Assembly: GCA_023634235.1 (NCBI GenBank)
Contig: JAMKCF010000009.1
Span: 4,278,001 to 4,342,000, forward strand
DNA from: Pisaster brevispinus
Lineage: Eukaryota > Echinodermata > Asteroidea > Forcipulatida > Asteriidae
DNA: 64,000 nucleotides
Direction: 5' to 3'
Of the stretch, positions 36,130 through 48,022 are shown piece by piece. The notes under the pieces are model-generated. The model was given only the letters and a program-made list of their open reading frames with translations. It was not told the origin of the DNA and ran no database searches. Within the stretch, counting starts at the first letter, position 1. The number at the start of each line of letters is the position of its first letter. A program made the position numbers and the translations under genes.

Positions 36130-36372
36130 ATGAATTATTCATGACTTTGTGAGACAGCTGCAAGGGAGGGTTCAAGGTGATGAATGAGATGCACTGTGAT
36201 TATCACCATCATGAATAATTCATTGTGTCAGCTGCACCCTGAGAGGTCAAGGTAAATGAGTCTAGTTCATGTAGGCAATCAATCTCATGAATTATTTAGA
36301 ACAAACCTGGGGTCAGAGTAATCTACATCCCTGGCCTGTGCATTATGCGCATCAATGTCATGAATAATTCAT
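36130..36372. promoter_or_regulatory. Cluster of four ATGAATWATTCAT-type motifs (candidate regulatory module)
   Basis: ATGAATTATTCAT (36130), ATGAATAATTCAT (36211), ATGAATTATTTAG (36287) and ATGAATAATTCAT (36360) lie 81, 76 and 73 bp apart; three are near-palindromic. Between them, in the same order, come an E-box CAGCTG (36155, 36229) and a nuclear-receptor-like half-site (TCAAGGTGA 36172; TCAAGGTAA 36247; GGTCAGAG 36311). It could be an enhancer with ordered sites, or a decayed ~77-bp tandem repeat. AT-rich palindromes of this type can be bound by POU or homeodomain proteins, but no binding is shown. Confidence 0.35.
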
Positions 36373-37291
36373 GCAATTAGTGCAAGTGGAAAGCGGTCAC
36401 TACCCACTTGTGACGACCACAACTGGTTTGGGCAAAATTGTAAAAGCACTCAAGTTTGCTGATCACATACGTGTACATTCCAACCAAAACTTATCAAATG
36501 CTACGATCACTTTTGACAAGGAAAATATAACGCAAGCATTGAAAAGGTTTTTATTACACAAATTGCCTTAATTTCTAATACATCAGTCCCGATTCAAAAT
36601 GGACCCAATTTGGATACGATATCAAGTGAAAAAATGCCTTTAGGTAAATGCGACATGAAATCACAAAAAATACTCCTATATTGAACAAAATTAGCCTGTC
36701 TGTGGTGCTTCCTTTCCTGGGAAATGGATACATTTTATGTCAAAATCAATTCGTCACAGGGTGGTAGTTTTGTTCGGTCATAAAACCTCATTAATCTCCA
36801 CTCATTTGGGGGGAAAAAAAATCACACAAAAAGTTTAAAATGTAATGACAAACATGAGCTGACAGTCTCACGGGGCAAATTTCTACTTTTGGCAAATCCA
36901 AAGGAGTATTTCTCACAATTTGTTGCTAAAGTTTGAGCTATTGTTAATAGTTTTACAGGGTTGTTTTTTTTTATTGTACAATTGTCAACATGTACATTCC
37001 CTTTGCAAACTTTATTTCAGTATTTTTATTTCTTTACTTCTGCTGAGTACTAAAATTGGGTCACTTTTTTTCTTTTTGGACTTGATTTTATGAGAGCCTT
37101 TTGAGCATTTGATTCTAAATAATTATTCAATATCGAAATGAATGATCCGAGCTTGAATTTGTGTTCAAGCAATATTTATGTGAAAAGGAATAAAAAATAT
37201 ATATATATGTGGTAATTGACGGTGCATTTGTCCGACTGTCTAATCGAGGGACGTCAATGACTATAGAAGGACTGCATGGCGTTGGCCATGT

Positions 37292-37480
37292 GTCTCTCTC
37301 TCTCTCTCTAAGCCACTCAGTGTGCCTACACCATTCAGACAGACACCTAGTGATATCACTCCAGACATAGTATTGGTATACCATCCCGAGGCGTCGACAT
37401 TCGTTACAGGGGTGGCGTGTAGAATAATTCATTGTCAGTCTCCCACAATGGGTGACTCACTGTGTCCCACTCAAGAAATT

Positions 37481-37514
<34 letters not shown>
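37292..37514 (+). repeat. (TC)n and poly(A) tracts
   Basis: A TC run at 37292-37309 and a 33-base A run at 37482-37514. A 13-base G run follows at 37755-37767. Confidence 0.85.
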
Positions 37515-37517
<3 letters not shown>

Positions 37518-38256
37518 ACCCCTGATAAAAAAAAAAAATCTACCGGAGCATCCCGATAATTCCCATCTGGAGGCAGGGACGCTAAGCTGATTAGGGTTGA
37601 CAATGCTTTAAGATGACTTTTTATTATAAGGCTCCCACGGTCAAATATTAGCAAATGAGGTGTTTTCTCATAAAATCTCAATTGTATTAACTGCTTTTGA
37701 TTTGGTAGTATTCATGTCTGGTGGAGATTGTGAAGGGCTTGAGAAGGAGAAGGAGGGGGGGGGGGGGTCTGCGATGAATCACAACGAGGAAGGGGTAGAG
37801 AGTGCGACGGCTAGGAATTCAATTAGCTAATAAACAAAAATCTAAGAGTACACAGTCAAAGTGTTTTTTAAGACAATAAAATTGACTTACGGACAATGGG
37901 TTAATCATTTGAAAAAACAAAACCCAGCAAGGAAAAAAAAAAAAACCAAAAAAAACAAACTCCTTTGCCATGCAACTGAGGAATTTCCAGCAGAGAACAT
38001 CCCTACAACACAGTAATTAAATCGGCGTTTAGCTGACTCTCCGGGAACATGTATTGACTCGAGCAAATGACTTAAATTAAAGAGATACTCTGTCATCGGC
38101 TTGGGAAAAGTAGTCATTCAAAACAATCTTTAGCTTTAAAGAAACACATCTTTACACTAGCTGAGGTGCTCAGATTCCTTGATCTTGGTTTGATACCATG
38201 CCTAACTTTACACCAAGTGAAGCTTTGAAGTTAGAATTCTCACCATCTTCCCCTCA

Positions 38257-38272
38257 CCCCCCCCCCCCCCCC
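38257..38272 (+). repeat. Poly(C), 16 bases
   Basis: Uninterrupted C run (poly G on the minus strand) about 80 bp from the foldback element. Confidence 0.9.
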
Positions 38273-38351
38273 ACCGAACCCCAATCCCTGGTAATAACCC
38301 AACACTTTTGTCATTCAGTGCAGTGATCCAAATGAACACTAGACCGCAGGC

Positions 38352-38597
38352 CTGAGGCTAGTCTCGGTGCACGAGGCCCTTAGCGCATATGGCTGCCCGA
38401 TTGGTTACTGTACACTGTATATAGCGATTCACAGATGGAGGGCGTTCTAGACCCATGCAGCTCTCTAATCAACGAACCTGCCCAACTGCAGCCGCAGACC
38501 CTTGAAGCGTCCAATACCGGTGAATCCAACGCAGTGACCGGTAACCAATTGGGCAGCAAAATATGCTAAGGACGACTTGCACCAAGACTAGAGGGAG
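38352..38597. mobile_element. Foldback element with ~90-bp imperfect inverted repeats
   Basis: The left arm (from 38352) reads GGCTAGTCTCGGTGCACGAG, CCTTAGCGCATATGGCTGCC, then CGATTGGTTAC and GCGATTCAC. The reverse complement of the right arm (ending 38597) reads CTCTAGTCTTGGTGCAAGTC, CCTTAGCATATTTTGCTGCC, CAATTGGTTAC and GGATTCACC. The closest segment, 38392-38408 against 38541-38557, pairs at 16 of 17 bases. No coding capacity. A foldback DNA transposon is the simplest reading; a hairpin RNA gene is possible. Confidence 0.65.
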
Positions 38598-39791
38598 GTC
38601 AGTTATTTTAGCATCAGGCCAGTTACTTCATGACCAGACAAGTGTGACAGTCTTGCGTTTTACAATTGAGTGAATGTATAAAAAAAAAAAAATTTTTGTT
38701 TAATGTAATTGAAAAAAAAACCCAAGAGTTGACTTTGAGTTTGATAAATATCTTTCAATTCTGTTGAGTATTAAAGCATTCTTACCCATAACACCAGCAA
38801 ACTAAATCTTCTCTCAGTGCTTGTTCAAATAAAAACAGTTCTTATGATAAACTATGTAGATATGTTTTCTTCTCTCAATTGATTCTATTCTTGTAAAGAC
38901 AAAATTCTGGTCCAGTAAACATTTTGAGCCACAAACACTGCTGTCTTGTGGATTTTCTTCCCAAATTCAAGCCCTGCAGTGAAGAGGGCTTGGATTTGAT
39001 TTGTGTCTGCCCCTTTCTCTTTCCGTCGTATCAACCTTCAGATTAAGGCCGGGTGTTCCTGTTTGAAGTCCAATCAAATCTAGTCCTTCGTTAATACATC
39101 GTCTTCCTGTCTGTGTTGTTGATGTACAGACATGCATGGATACCAAGGAATTCACTGTGGAAACATGGCTTGGTACAGTGGATGATGTTGTAAAATTACA
39201 AACGTAGAATGTTTCACAACGATGCAGGAGAATTTCTAAATCTTACTCCCTATTCTATATCAATAAAAATCCACCAGTTTTCTGGAGTTTACTGTTTGAT
39301 TTATTTTTTTCACCGAAAATATTAAAAGCACGCCACAGTTGCAGCTTAGTAATTGCTATAATTTTGAAAACTTTCTCGCCTAAGAATAAGCAAATTCTGC
39401 ATTTTCACTTTGTAACTTATTTGATGCAAACCCATTGACACACAGTCAAAACACCCCCAAAAATTCCTTTGGAAATGTTTCCTTCCATTGTCAACTTCAT
39501 CATTTCAACATGGCCCCCTTTAATTGAGAAAGAAAAGTTGAAAGTTCAACATCAACTTTCTCCATTTAATTACTAAGATTAAATTCAAATACCAAGTTTA
39601 ATAACTTTGCACCACAGAACATTTTTCAATCAAAAATTGGCAAGTCTGCCAGAAAAAGAGCTCAAACTATCAGATCTAACCCCTTCTTTACAGCCAAGGA
39701 CAGCGATTGGTCCACACCACACACCAGCACAGATACACACTGAGATCGCTGCACAACCAATGTCTCTTATATACGTAGAGAAGAGTGTCTT

Positions 39792-39801
39792 CCATATATG
39801 G
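39792..39801. promoter_or_regulatory. Perfect CArG box
   Basis: CCATATATGG fits the SRF consensus CC(A/T)6GG. It lies inside a GC-richer, non-repeat stretch (about 39690-39950) in the large intron. Chance occurrence is possible. Confidence 0.25.
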
Positions 39802-40197
39802 GCATTCGCCAAGCCCCAGCAAGCCAGCTCTGATGGAAAGCCCTGGCAGGCTTGGCTGGGGCAGACCTGCATGGAGTGTGTTCATATCGGTACCAGCTAT
39901 TCGGCTCACTGTCAAAGCACGCTGCTGTTTGCATGTAACGTCTCCCATTGATCTTCAGTTTGTAGCTGAAAGTTCATTTAGTGAGATTGTTCGACGACAA
40001 ATATAATGCAAGCTTATTACTGATTTGAGAACATGATTAAGTACAACAAAGTTATGATGATTTCAGAAAATTCACTCCTTTGTATGAACCATTGGGCATT
40101 AAAATTTCCTTGAATTAAAATAGAAAAAAAACAACATTACCAATGTTTGTGTATACAAACACTTATTTATGACAGTACACATCAAATCTGTGGCAAA

Positions 40198-40356
40198 GGA
40201 CAATTTTGCAAGTTTTTATTTAGAAAATGTTCAGTTGAATTCAAGTTCTCTATTGAAAAAACTTCTTCACAGCTATGGACAATTTTGCAAACATTCAATA
40301 TTTCTAAAATGTTAATTGACGCAAGTTCTCTACGAGAAACAAAAAATTCTTCACAG
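40198..40356 (+). repeat. 79-bp tandem duplication
   Basis: GGACAATTTTGCAA opens both copies (40198, 40277). Both contain AAAATGTTVA, GCAAGTTCTCTA or TCAAGTTCTCTA, and end TTCTTCACAG. The copies are moderately diverged. The open frame at 40147-40479 runs through the duplication and has no other support. Confidence 0.75.
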
Positions 40357-41756
40357 ACAACAAAGCTCTCTGTTTGGATGTATCAATGTTCCAATGTTTT
40401 GTATGAATGTTTTGAATGCACTCCACATATAAAATGTCAATTGTTACTGGGTTTGATATTTTTTTTAGCGTTTTCATAACATGCAGATTTGACCATTGGT
40501 TTGGCATAGATGTTTTCCTTTTAACGATGACAAAAACATTCATTGCAGAACAGCAGTATTTTTGTTTTCTCAGATCAAAATCAATGTGATCAAACAGAGG
40601 CTGTGCCGGGGCTAGACAATATTGCTGTGGAAGACAAGGGAACATGACCAAGATGGTAGCAGCAATGACGGTCTGGTGACCAGCAATCAGACGGTTAAAG
40701 TGAGATGGTATAACGGTGTAAAAGAAGTCTCAACTCACAGATGAGAGAGACAACGGGGATAAGAAGGAAAAAAAACCGATGCATTCCTGAGTGGAGGCAC
40801 CATCTTCGCATTCCCACATTTAAAACAGCATTCCCGCACGAAGTCAATGGCGTGTTGTGCTTATATAACCCCTGGTTCCCATAGGGGATGCAATGAAATA
40901 ACACACTTTTGACATGTTCTGCAAAAGCAGCACCAACAATCAGACATCTAGCTTTATGACCACATAGCTGGGATTGTCCACAGCTCTGCACCGCTCTTGG
41001 CAAGTCCTCATTCCCATCACCCCCCCCCCCCCTTCTTCCTCTCCCACCCCAAGGAACTAAACCTCTTCAAAACTGCTTCTCGCTGACTGCTACGGACAAG
41101 CCCGTAAGTGATGAGACACTTAAATGGAAAGAGTTCCCCCCCCCCCCATATTGCAATTATACATGTCTACATATATAGGGCAATGGGGGATATTAAATTA
41201 GGGCAGTTTGGAGATTTCTGAGTTATCTAAAATCACTTGAGTTGGGCGGTAATGGGAATACTATACCGTGTCTGCAGGGGACGTCGGAATTCTACAGAGG
41301 AGGAAGTCCGTGCTTGCCATGTTGCAGTGAGTTTCAACTTCGTTTCAATGATATTGGCTTCTTTCGGAGCTCTTAGATTAGCATTAGTAATGTGGAAGAT
41401 GGGGGAGGGAGGTTTCTCAAGTCCATCGTCGCGAAATTCTTTTCTTTATTTATTCAGATGGAGATGCAAGAACTTTTTCAGAAGTTAAATAACTGAAAAT
41501 GCAATATCAGCACATTTTGAGCTAAATGTTGAACTAATAAAAACACAAGCAACTTAGGAGCGACATGTATATTTCTATCAGGTAATTGAGTTCAATAAGA
41601 TGGATTTCCTTTCATTGTATTTTTCCCCACTCCAATTTTCCTTTAATCTCCACACAAAAACTGACACCTCAGTCCACATGAATTCTCAGATGCAAGTGGA
41701 ATTGGAACACAACTCTACAATATTGCACCTCAAGATAAGTACTATTGCCCCAACCT

Positions 41757-41912
41757 GGGGCCCAATTTCATAGTGTTACTCAAGCACAAAGAGTAACCAA
41801 GCACAACGAAATTGTGCTCACCAGAATAAGGTTACCAGCCAAAATACCATGTCACATGTACAATTTGTGACTGGTGTCCTGCTCATTTCTGCTTAGCAGA
41901 AAATTGACAAGC
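41757..41912 (-). mobile_element. MITE-like element, one end lost
   Basis: GGGGCCCAATTTCATAGTGT, AAGGTTACCAGCCAAAATAC, CATGTCACATGTACAATTTG, TGACTGGTGTCCTGC, then TGCTTAGCAGAAAATTGACA. The right terminus is missing. Confidence 0.7.
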
Positions 41913-44510
41913 AAGATTGGATGCTGATACTGTGGTAGCTCTTATCTTGTGTCTCTTTCTGGTAATAAAACATAATCGCCTAATCAAGATTCAACAGCTC
42001 CAGCATGTACCCGAGGGGTTATCAGGATCAGGGAAATTAAAAATAACTTTTCCAGGAAAAATTATTTTGAAATCTGAAGCACATCATTTTTCACACACAA
42101 ACAACTCCAGCCCCTGCTATGACTGCTCCAGCCTTTCATAGCAAGGGGCCTGTTTTCAGTGTACTCTATCAGCTATCTCACCAACTGATCTTGGTATAAA
42201 ACACAACAATGTACGCCACAAAGAAAGCACTTTGATCAACCCTGAGAGAAAAAGTAAAAAGGTATCGGTCACAAAGTGAATCTGATATATAGATCGTCAC
42301 TATTTGCACAAAGTGACAAATCTGCACCACAGCCAAAATTCTGTGTTTGGAGAAAATCACGTTTGAAGTTGAACTATCTCTTTCAACACTGCTGCTTTGG
42401 AGACTGCTTTCTATTTTTAAATTTTTTTTTATCCCCCCCCCCCACTTTTACAACGGAAATAAAGCTGACTTCTTTATTCATACAGAACTGTCAATGTTTT
42501 CAATCTTGCAAATGCTTTGACGAGCTATTAGTTCTTTAAAATACATTCATCTCTTTGAGAAAACAAACAAATTCTTCACTTCATGAAAACACAAAACTTA
42601 AGTAGGTCAACAGATTTATCGCTTTGTGAAAACACAAAAGTCATTCCACACGTGTTTGGCACCGTCAGTGTATGCATTTCAATGGATAAAGTGGAGAATC
42701 CTGATTCTTTACTTTGTGGAAAATGCAAAATGGCAAATCTAGTGATTCGTTGGTCAAGCTAATTAGTATAATTACGAAACTATTACATGTTAGGTGCTGA
42801 AAATATTAATGGCAGTGAGTATGTCAAGAATTTGTACCCCCAAAAATTTGCAAAACATTGTGTTTTTCTGAACACATTTGTCACTTAATGAAAACGGTGG
42901 CGATAAAACGTCAAAGCTTATCAATTTCTTAGTTTTCACCCAAGATAATGATTTTTTTGACCTCATTCCGTCAGACGTCACTTCTGTCAAATCATCACAT
43001 TCAGTACACATTTTCATCAGTTTACGTTCCCTCTATGTACTCAGCATGGCCGAACGCCAGCAGACTAACACGGCTTCCTCGGCCAATGAAATGTAAACCA
43101 CCAGCGCAAGCAGACTCTGTGAAACACGATGAAACTCAGGAAAGACTCGAGTGTCTCCCGTCCAAACATTTTCTTTAACTTTCGAGAGAAAGCGGCAGAC
43201 ACCCGGGTAAATACTAACAGCCGAGGAAGGCCAGGCAGCGCTGAATGCATCACGTACAATTGGGTCTCTGAGAGAAACAACGGCAGCGCTCGGCGTTTTT
43301 CTTTGTATGAGCGTGTCGAGTTACAGGAGACGGAGCCTGGCTCAGGACACCCCTTTCCGAAGGGAACACTTGCACCAGGAATATGACAGACAGGGTAAAT
43401 GTTTGCAAAAAGACGGTGGGGGTAAAGAGGTAATATAATGACCCAGATAGCAAAACATTGACTCTTCAAACTGTGCCGAGAGACATGGGAGGCAAGTGGG
43501 ACATTGGCAGCGTTCTAACATTTTCTGCTGGAGTTATGACAACAGAAACTTGTATGTTTATCCTGATTACATACACCAAGATGCGAACAAACAAACACGG
43601 CAGTGAATAGTGACTGCGTTGCAATTACCTTTTGTTTCGTAACTCCATTAAAAAAAAAGCTCAATACTAGTTTTCAAGTATTTTTTTTCATCGTCCAACT
43701 TGTCAACGGTTTTTCATCATGTTAAACAAACAAAGCCCCCCCCCCCCTACAACCTTCCCTCTCCCTAAACACACTCATAGGAGGCATGGGGTTAATATTG
43801 GTCGACTTGAGATGAAATGTAAGAAAGTAGTTTCTCAACAGTTTGTAAATCACAAACTTTCCGTGACAGTTATTGCTTTTAGAATAAACGGTCTAGTTTT
43901 TACCTCATGTAGAACAAACAGACATGAATCACAACAACAGAATGCAGTGTCAGTTTCGTTGGGTTCCGTGGGCAAACAAACAAACAAAAAACCAAAACAA
44001 CAAAATGAAAAGTGGCCGGTATCTTCCAGGCAGCTTCGGTCTGCATGGTAACACTTTATTTGCGCAGTATGGCTATGGCCATTGACTGCATCAGTAAGTT
44101 GAATAATGACTTTTTAGAGTTTTAGCGATAGTCAATGCCAAAACCATTAACTTGGAGATGGAAGTAGAAACGGATCAACAGTGTGGTTATTCAACGACTG
44201 CACCGACAATGTAGAAATAGTTTTTCTAACATTTAACAATCATACAAGTCACATCTAATATACCGAAGAGGCACCACTACAAGATGTTAAAGGAAGATTA
44301 CATCATTTGCACACATGGAAAGTGTACTTCCAAGTCACTATAAAAATAACTTACTCGACTGAAAGTACATTCCCGAGTACCCAGTGAAATCGGTTTGCCA
44401 GGTGTTGTTTCATTTTGAAGAAAAACGCAATTTTGTATTATTTTGAAGCGATGGAAGACCGAACATTGTACAGATGTGCGAGTTTTAATATAAGGTCTGT
44501 CTGACAGCTT
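41913..44510. other. Intron sequence, no confirmed feature
   Basis: It contains C runs near 42434 and 43736-43747. A GC-richer stretch at 43040-43390 is open on both strands; no splice-bounded exon could be fixed there. Confidence 0.4.
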
Positions 44511-44594
44511 AAAATAATTTTTTTTTTAAGTTTCGACCCTAGCACAGTCTTTCTCAAAGACTCTGCCTCAGGCCATAAACTATTTTTTTTTTAG
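44511..44594. mobile_element. Palindromic fragment of the 'GGTCGAAACGTC' element
   Basis: GTTTCGACCCTAGCACAGTC, then TTTCTCAAAGACTCTGCCTC and AGGCCATAAACTATTTTT. The two arms of the terminal repeat meet head to head here. Confidence 0.55.
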
Positions 44595-44632
44595 GTCCTT
44601 CTGTTTGGTAAGCACTTGGCAACAATTAATCC

Positions 44633-44815
44633 AGGATGTGACCTGCATATGCGGTTCTGAACCACAAACCATGGATCACCTACTCAGATGTTCCTTGCTG
44701 GACCAAAAAACGTGATGCTGGAGACCTTGCTGAATTCAACAAAAATGCCACAGACTGTGTTCAGTTCTGGCTGAAACACAACATCTAGTGTGTGTGGACA
44801 CGATAAGAAGAAGAA
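44633..44815 (+). pseudogene. 3' remnant of a non-LTR retrotransposon (RT C-terminus)
   Basis: From 44644 the plus strand encodes CICGSEPQTMDHLLRCSLLD, matching the CxCG...(T)xxHLLxC zinc-knuckle pattern common near the C-terminus of non-LTR reverse transcriptases. After a frameshift near 44711 it encodes DLAEFNKNATDCVQFWLKHN and a stop at about 44787. It is followed by ACACGATAAGAAGAAGAA, a likely 3' tail. All upstream domains are absent, so this is a 5'-truncated, frameshifted dead copy. The clade (Jockey, CR1 or RTE-like) cannot be fixed from so little. A similar GGATAAGAAGAAGAAG tail is present at about 27944. Confidence 0.65.
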
Positions 44816-45576
44816 CAGTTATTCCTTTTTTGCCCAGCTTAAAATTGTCACCATTCGGTCTCGTTTTTTCTCGGCAGTCAAATGTAAATAAGTCCACATT
44901 TCCCCGAAAAAAATTACAAAAATTACCACTGATGTAATTTCCCTTTAAATGTCCAGTGACTTAACTGGAGCTCTTTCTCTTTTACAAACAAAACAATACC
45001 AACTCAGGTACTGAGAAAAGGATACCCCCCAACAATCAGAACCATTAGTGTTTAAGATTATTAAAACGGTCAAAGGTTGGAACCCAGCTTCAATTAAATC
45101 CTCCTACTCCACTACCAGGATATGAGAAACCTGACATGTAAAGAGAACGCTTTCCAAACTGAGACAAGGCCACCTGCAGTCTCCATCCTGTCAAACAATT
45201 CGAACAGATCCAAGTTCTATAGGGGGTTAAGCCAGAGCCGCCCGCCCATTACTTCGTCTAGAATTACCCCTGGATTTAAACACCATTGCCATGAGAAAAA
45301 GGGGAGCTCACGTCCCTATTAATATGCCCTTTATTCTGCCACCTATGCAGCGCTCTGTGTTTACCAGCTTCCAGTTACCTGACTAACCATAACAAAATCA
45401 ATAGTCACTAGTAGGAAATAATTAATTTGGCATACCGGCAGTGTAATATTTCATATGGTGTGTCTCAAGCATGTTCTATAATTCAGGGAGCAGTGTAATA
45501 CCTGGCTGACGATACGCAGTAGGAAGCCGTGCAGTGTGACACTTTTGTTGCACGGACGCCTAGCGTTGGATACGGA

Positions 45577-45607
<31 letters not shown>
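45577..45607 (+). repeat. (TC)n microsatellite
   Basis: About 31 bases of TC repeat. The Arg/Glu repeat in the minus-strand open frame is an artefact of it. Confidence 0.9.
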
Positions 45608-47167
45608 ACCGTTCTCACATAACTCTGTTGTGGGTCACAGTCACTGACAATGGGTGGTCCTGGTACTTCGGGAATGAGGTGTGAGGAAAAAAATACCTGA
45701 TTCGGTACTTTGCACCATGCACAAATTACATTTCCGGTGGCGTATGTTTTGGCAATCAGAGAAATAAATTGCCCGAAATGTACCAATTACGAAAACCTAA
45801 ACCTGATCCTGAATCGCCGCTAATTTTTAAAGCAGGAAAGGTCTTCTCTTTTTTCCTTCTTTTCTTTCAGAAAGGTGTATTTGAACTGATGCAGGAAACA
45901 TCAGGTGCACTGATTCTGATACAGACAGCAGCGGCTGGCAGCAGGGCCTGCTTAAGGACCCCAGCAGCTCTGGCACAGTGACAAGATTGTTCTAACACCT
46001 TTATTTTTAATGAGCAGATTACAGTTGAATATTTGGGGGGGGGCATAAACCCATTGACTACCAACTGAGTTTCTTTTCAGAGTTTGCTTTAATTTGATCC
46101 TACTTTTCTTTAGTGGTTAAAAATACATTAATGTTATTTGGTAAAAAATAACATGTATGGACCCAAATCACCAGACGTCATCGCCATGGAAATATTGACT
46201 GCCTAATTTTTTGAAGTCAGTCTCCCTATGTGTTACTGTGTAACGCATGCATTTACACGGCGCTCGCCCGTACCTTTACACGTCCCAAAAAAAATGGCAG
46301 ACCAGGGGGCAGAGTAGCCCCCGTGTGACGTCAGTGCAAGAAGTCAACGTGTACAAACGCAAACTTCTCAGATAAAAGCTGGAGAGACAAAACCACAGGG
46401 TTCAAACGGTCATTTCCTGTGATGCCACATCTTTCCTTATTTGGCGAGTTGAACCCTGTGGAGGTCACAGTCCCTAGTGCCTACATTGATCGGTTTGACA
46501 GCAGAGATCAAATGAAAAGGGGGGGGGGGTTCGGAGAGTTCGCTAGCTACAAATGAGAGTATAGGTTAGCCCATCACCATAGCAACGCAGCAACCAGGTC
46601 CAGCGTTAACTGGTACAGACAGATACTCATGTTCTCACCACATAAAAAAGTACACTGAGCAGCACTAATGCACTATAAATAAATCAATAGAGATAAATAC
46701 ACCATTGAGGTGCACTACAGCAGAGTCCTTCAACCCTCAAGATGCTTTTTCTATTAAAAAAAAAAGAGAGAGAGAGAGACCGCTAAATTTAGTGTCTGTG
46801 CAACCAGGATTTAATCCCTTAGTCTTTATTCATCAACGATTATGAAAAACTTAAAGCTTCTGGAGGGTTGTCGCTGATGCGGAGGTAAAGTGTAAATTAA
46901 AAAGGATAATTTATTCATACTGGAGTTTTTCCGTTAAAGTTACATTCAACGTTGTGTTTGGTAACTTTTCAAATACTGTAATGACTTGTTCAATGTGCGC
47001 CTTGTCTGGATTGATACTGCACCGACATCCCCTTCTCAGGGGTCACACGGGCAGGGTCGATTGTTTGCATGAAATTGATGTTAAGCTGTTTAGTTGGTCG
47101 GCTCATGGGGGGAAGAAAATGGTTTCCTTCATGGATTTTTTGGGTGGTGATGTTGAAGTGTGTTTCT

Positions 47168-47360
47168 GGGCCTAATTTCACAGAGCTGCTTGGGCAGAAA
47201 ACATTGCTTGACATTCTTTTTTGCTAGGGTCCAATTTCAAGCAACAACTGCACAGGAATCCGGTCACAAAGGTACACAAAACGTGGAACTTTGGCTGGTA
47301 ACCTTATAACTGGTAAGCATAACTTTGTTGTACTTAAGCAGCTCTATGAAATTTGGCTTT
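47168..47360 (+). mobile_element. MITE-like element, diverged
   Basis: GGGCCTAATTTCACAGAGCT, CTTTGGCTGGTAACCTTATA, AAGCATAACTTTGTTGTACT and AAGCAGCTCTATGAAATTTG mark both ends and the core. The middle contains an extra 'gggtccaatttcaa' phrase, perhaps a fragment of a second copy. Confidence 0.65.
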
Positions 47361-47829
47361 GCTTGGAGCTTTGGTCTTTTGAAAGGACGAAGGGAGTTAC
47401 ACACAAAGAAAACATAAAGACATTTCGCATCTAGTACAAGCTGTTGTCTGAGTAATAAGTTGTTAAGGGTTGGGTCTCAGATGACATGGTTTGGGCGAAG
47501 AAACAAACACAACTCATTACGGTTGTGTCTTAATAAACTTTACATTACATAGAATCTGAATGGTTTAAATACTCGTCATGTAGATCACCTAATCTGTTTA
47601 CACCGACATGTTTTTTTGTTTTCTCCAGAATCATCAGCTCTCTTAAAGTAATGATAAAATATTGGGTTTTTTTTATGAATAAATTCATTCCCATCGTCAA
47701 CGTTCCAATGAACACACCACACAACCGACCCGTGTAAATTTCATCAAATTAGATGATCCAGTCCTACAGAAAAACAACAAAAACCATCACATGATTTGGC
47801 AGGGAGTTTGAGCCTGTTCCTAACGGGTG

Positions 47830-47945
47830 CATTTTTCCATTGTGGCAATCAAAATAAGCAAGCCGAGATATGGGAGAATCCAAATGCTATTTTTGTGACT
47901 TTGACAGTATTTCAGACAGAACCATTTCTCTGGAGATTCAGTAAC
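47830..47945 (+). repeat. Dispersed repeat shared with 51130-51225
   Basis: CATTGTGGCAATCAAAATAA and CCATTTCTCTGGAGATTCAG correspond to TCTGTGGCAATCGAAATAAG and CTATTTCTCTGGAATGTTGG at 51137-51222. Family unknown. Confidence 0.4.
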
Positions 47946-48022
47946 AGGCCTCGACAAATTCGCCTGTCCGATTACCCTGGACATGGGGACATTTGGGGGG
48001 GCAGCCTGGACATCTGAAGGTC

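Noticed and set aside
42540..42910. Loose recurrence of a 'cactttgtgaaaacacaaaa' phrase
   Set aside because: Spacing irregular and similarity limited to A-rich words; not a convincing repeat.
45451..45786. 111-codon minus-strand open frame
   Set aside because: Contains the (TC)n repeat translated as Arg-Glu; the rest lacks coding features.
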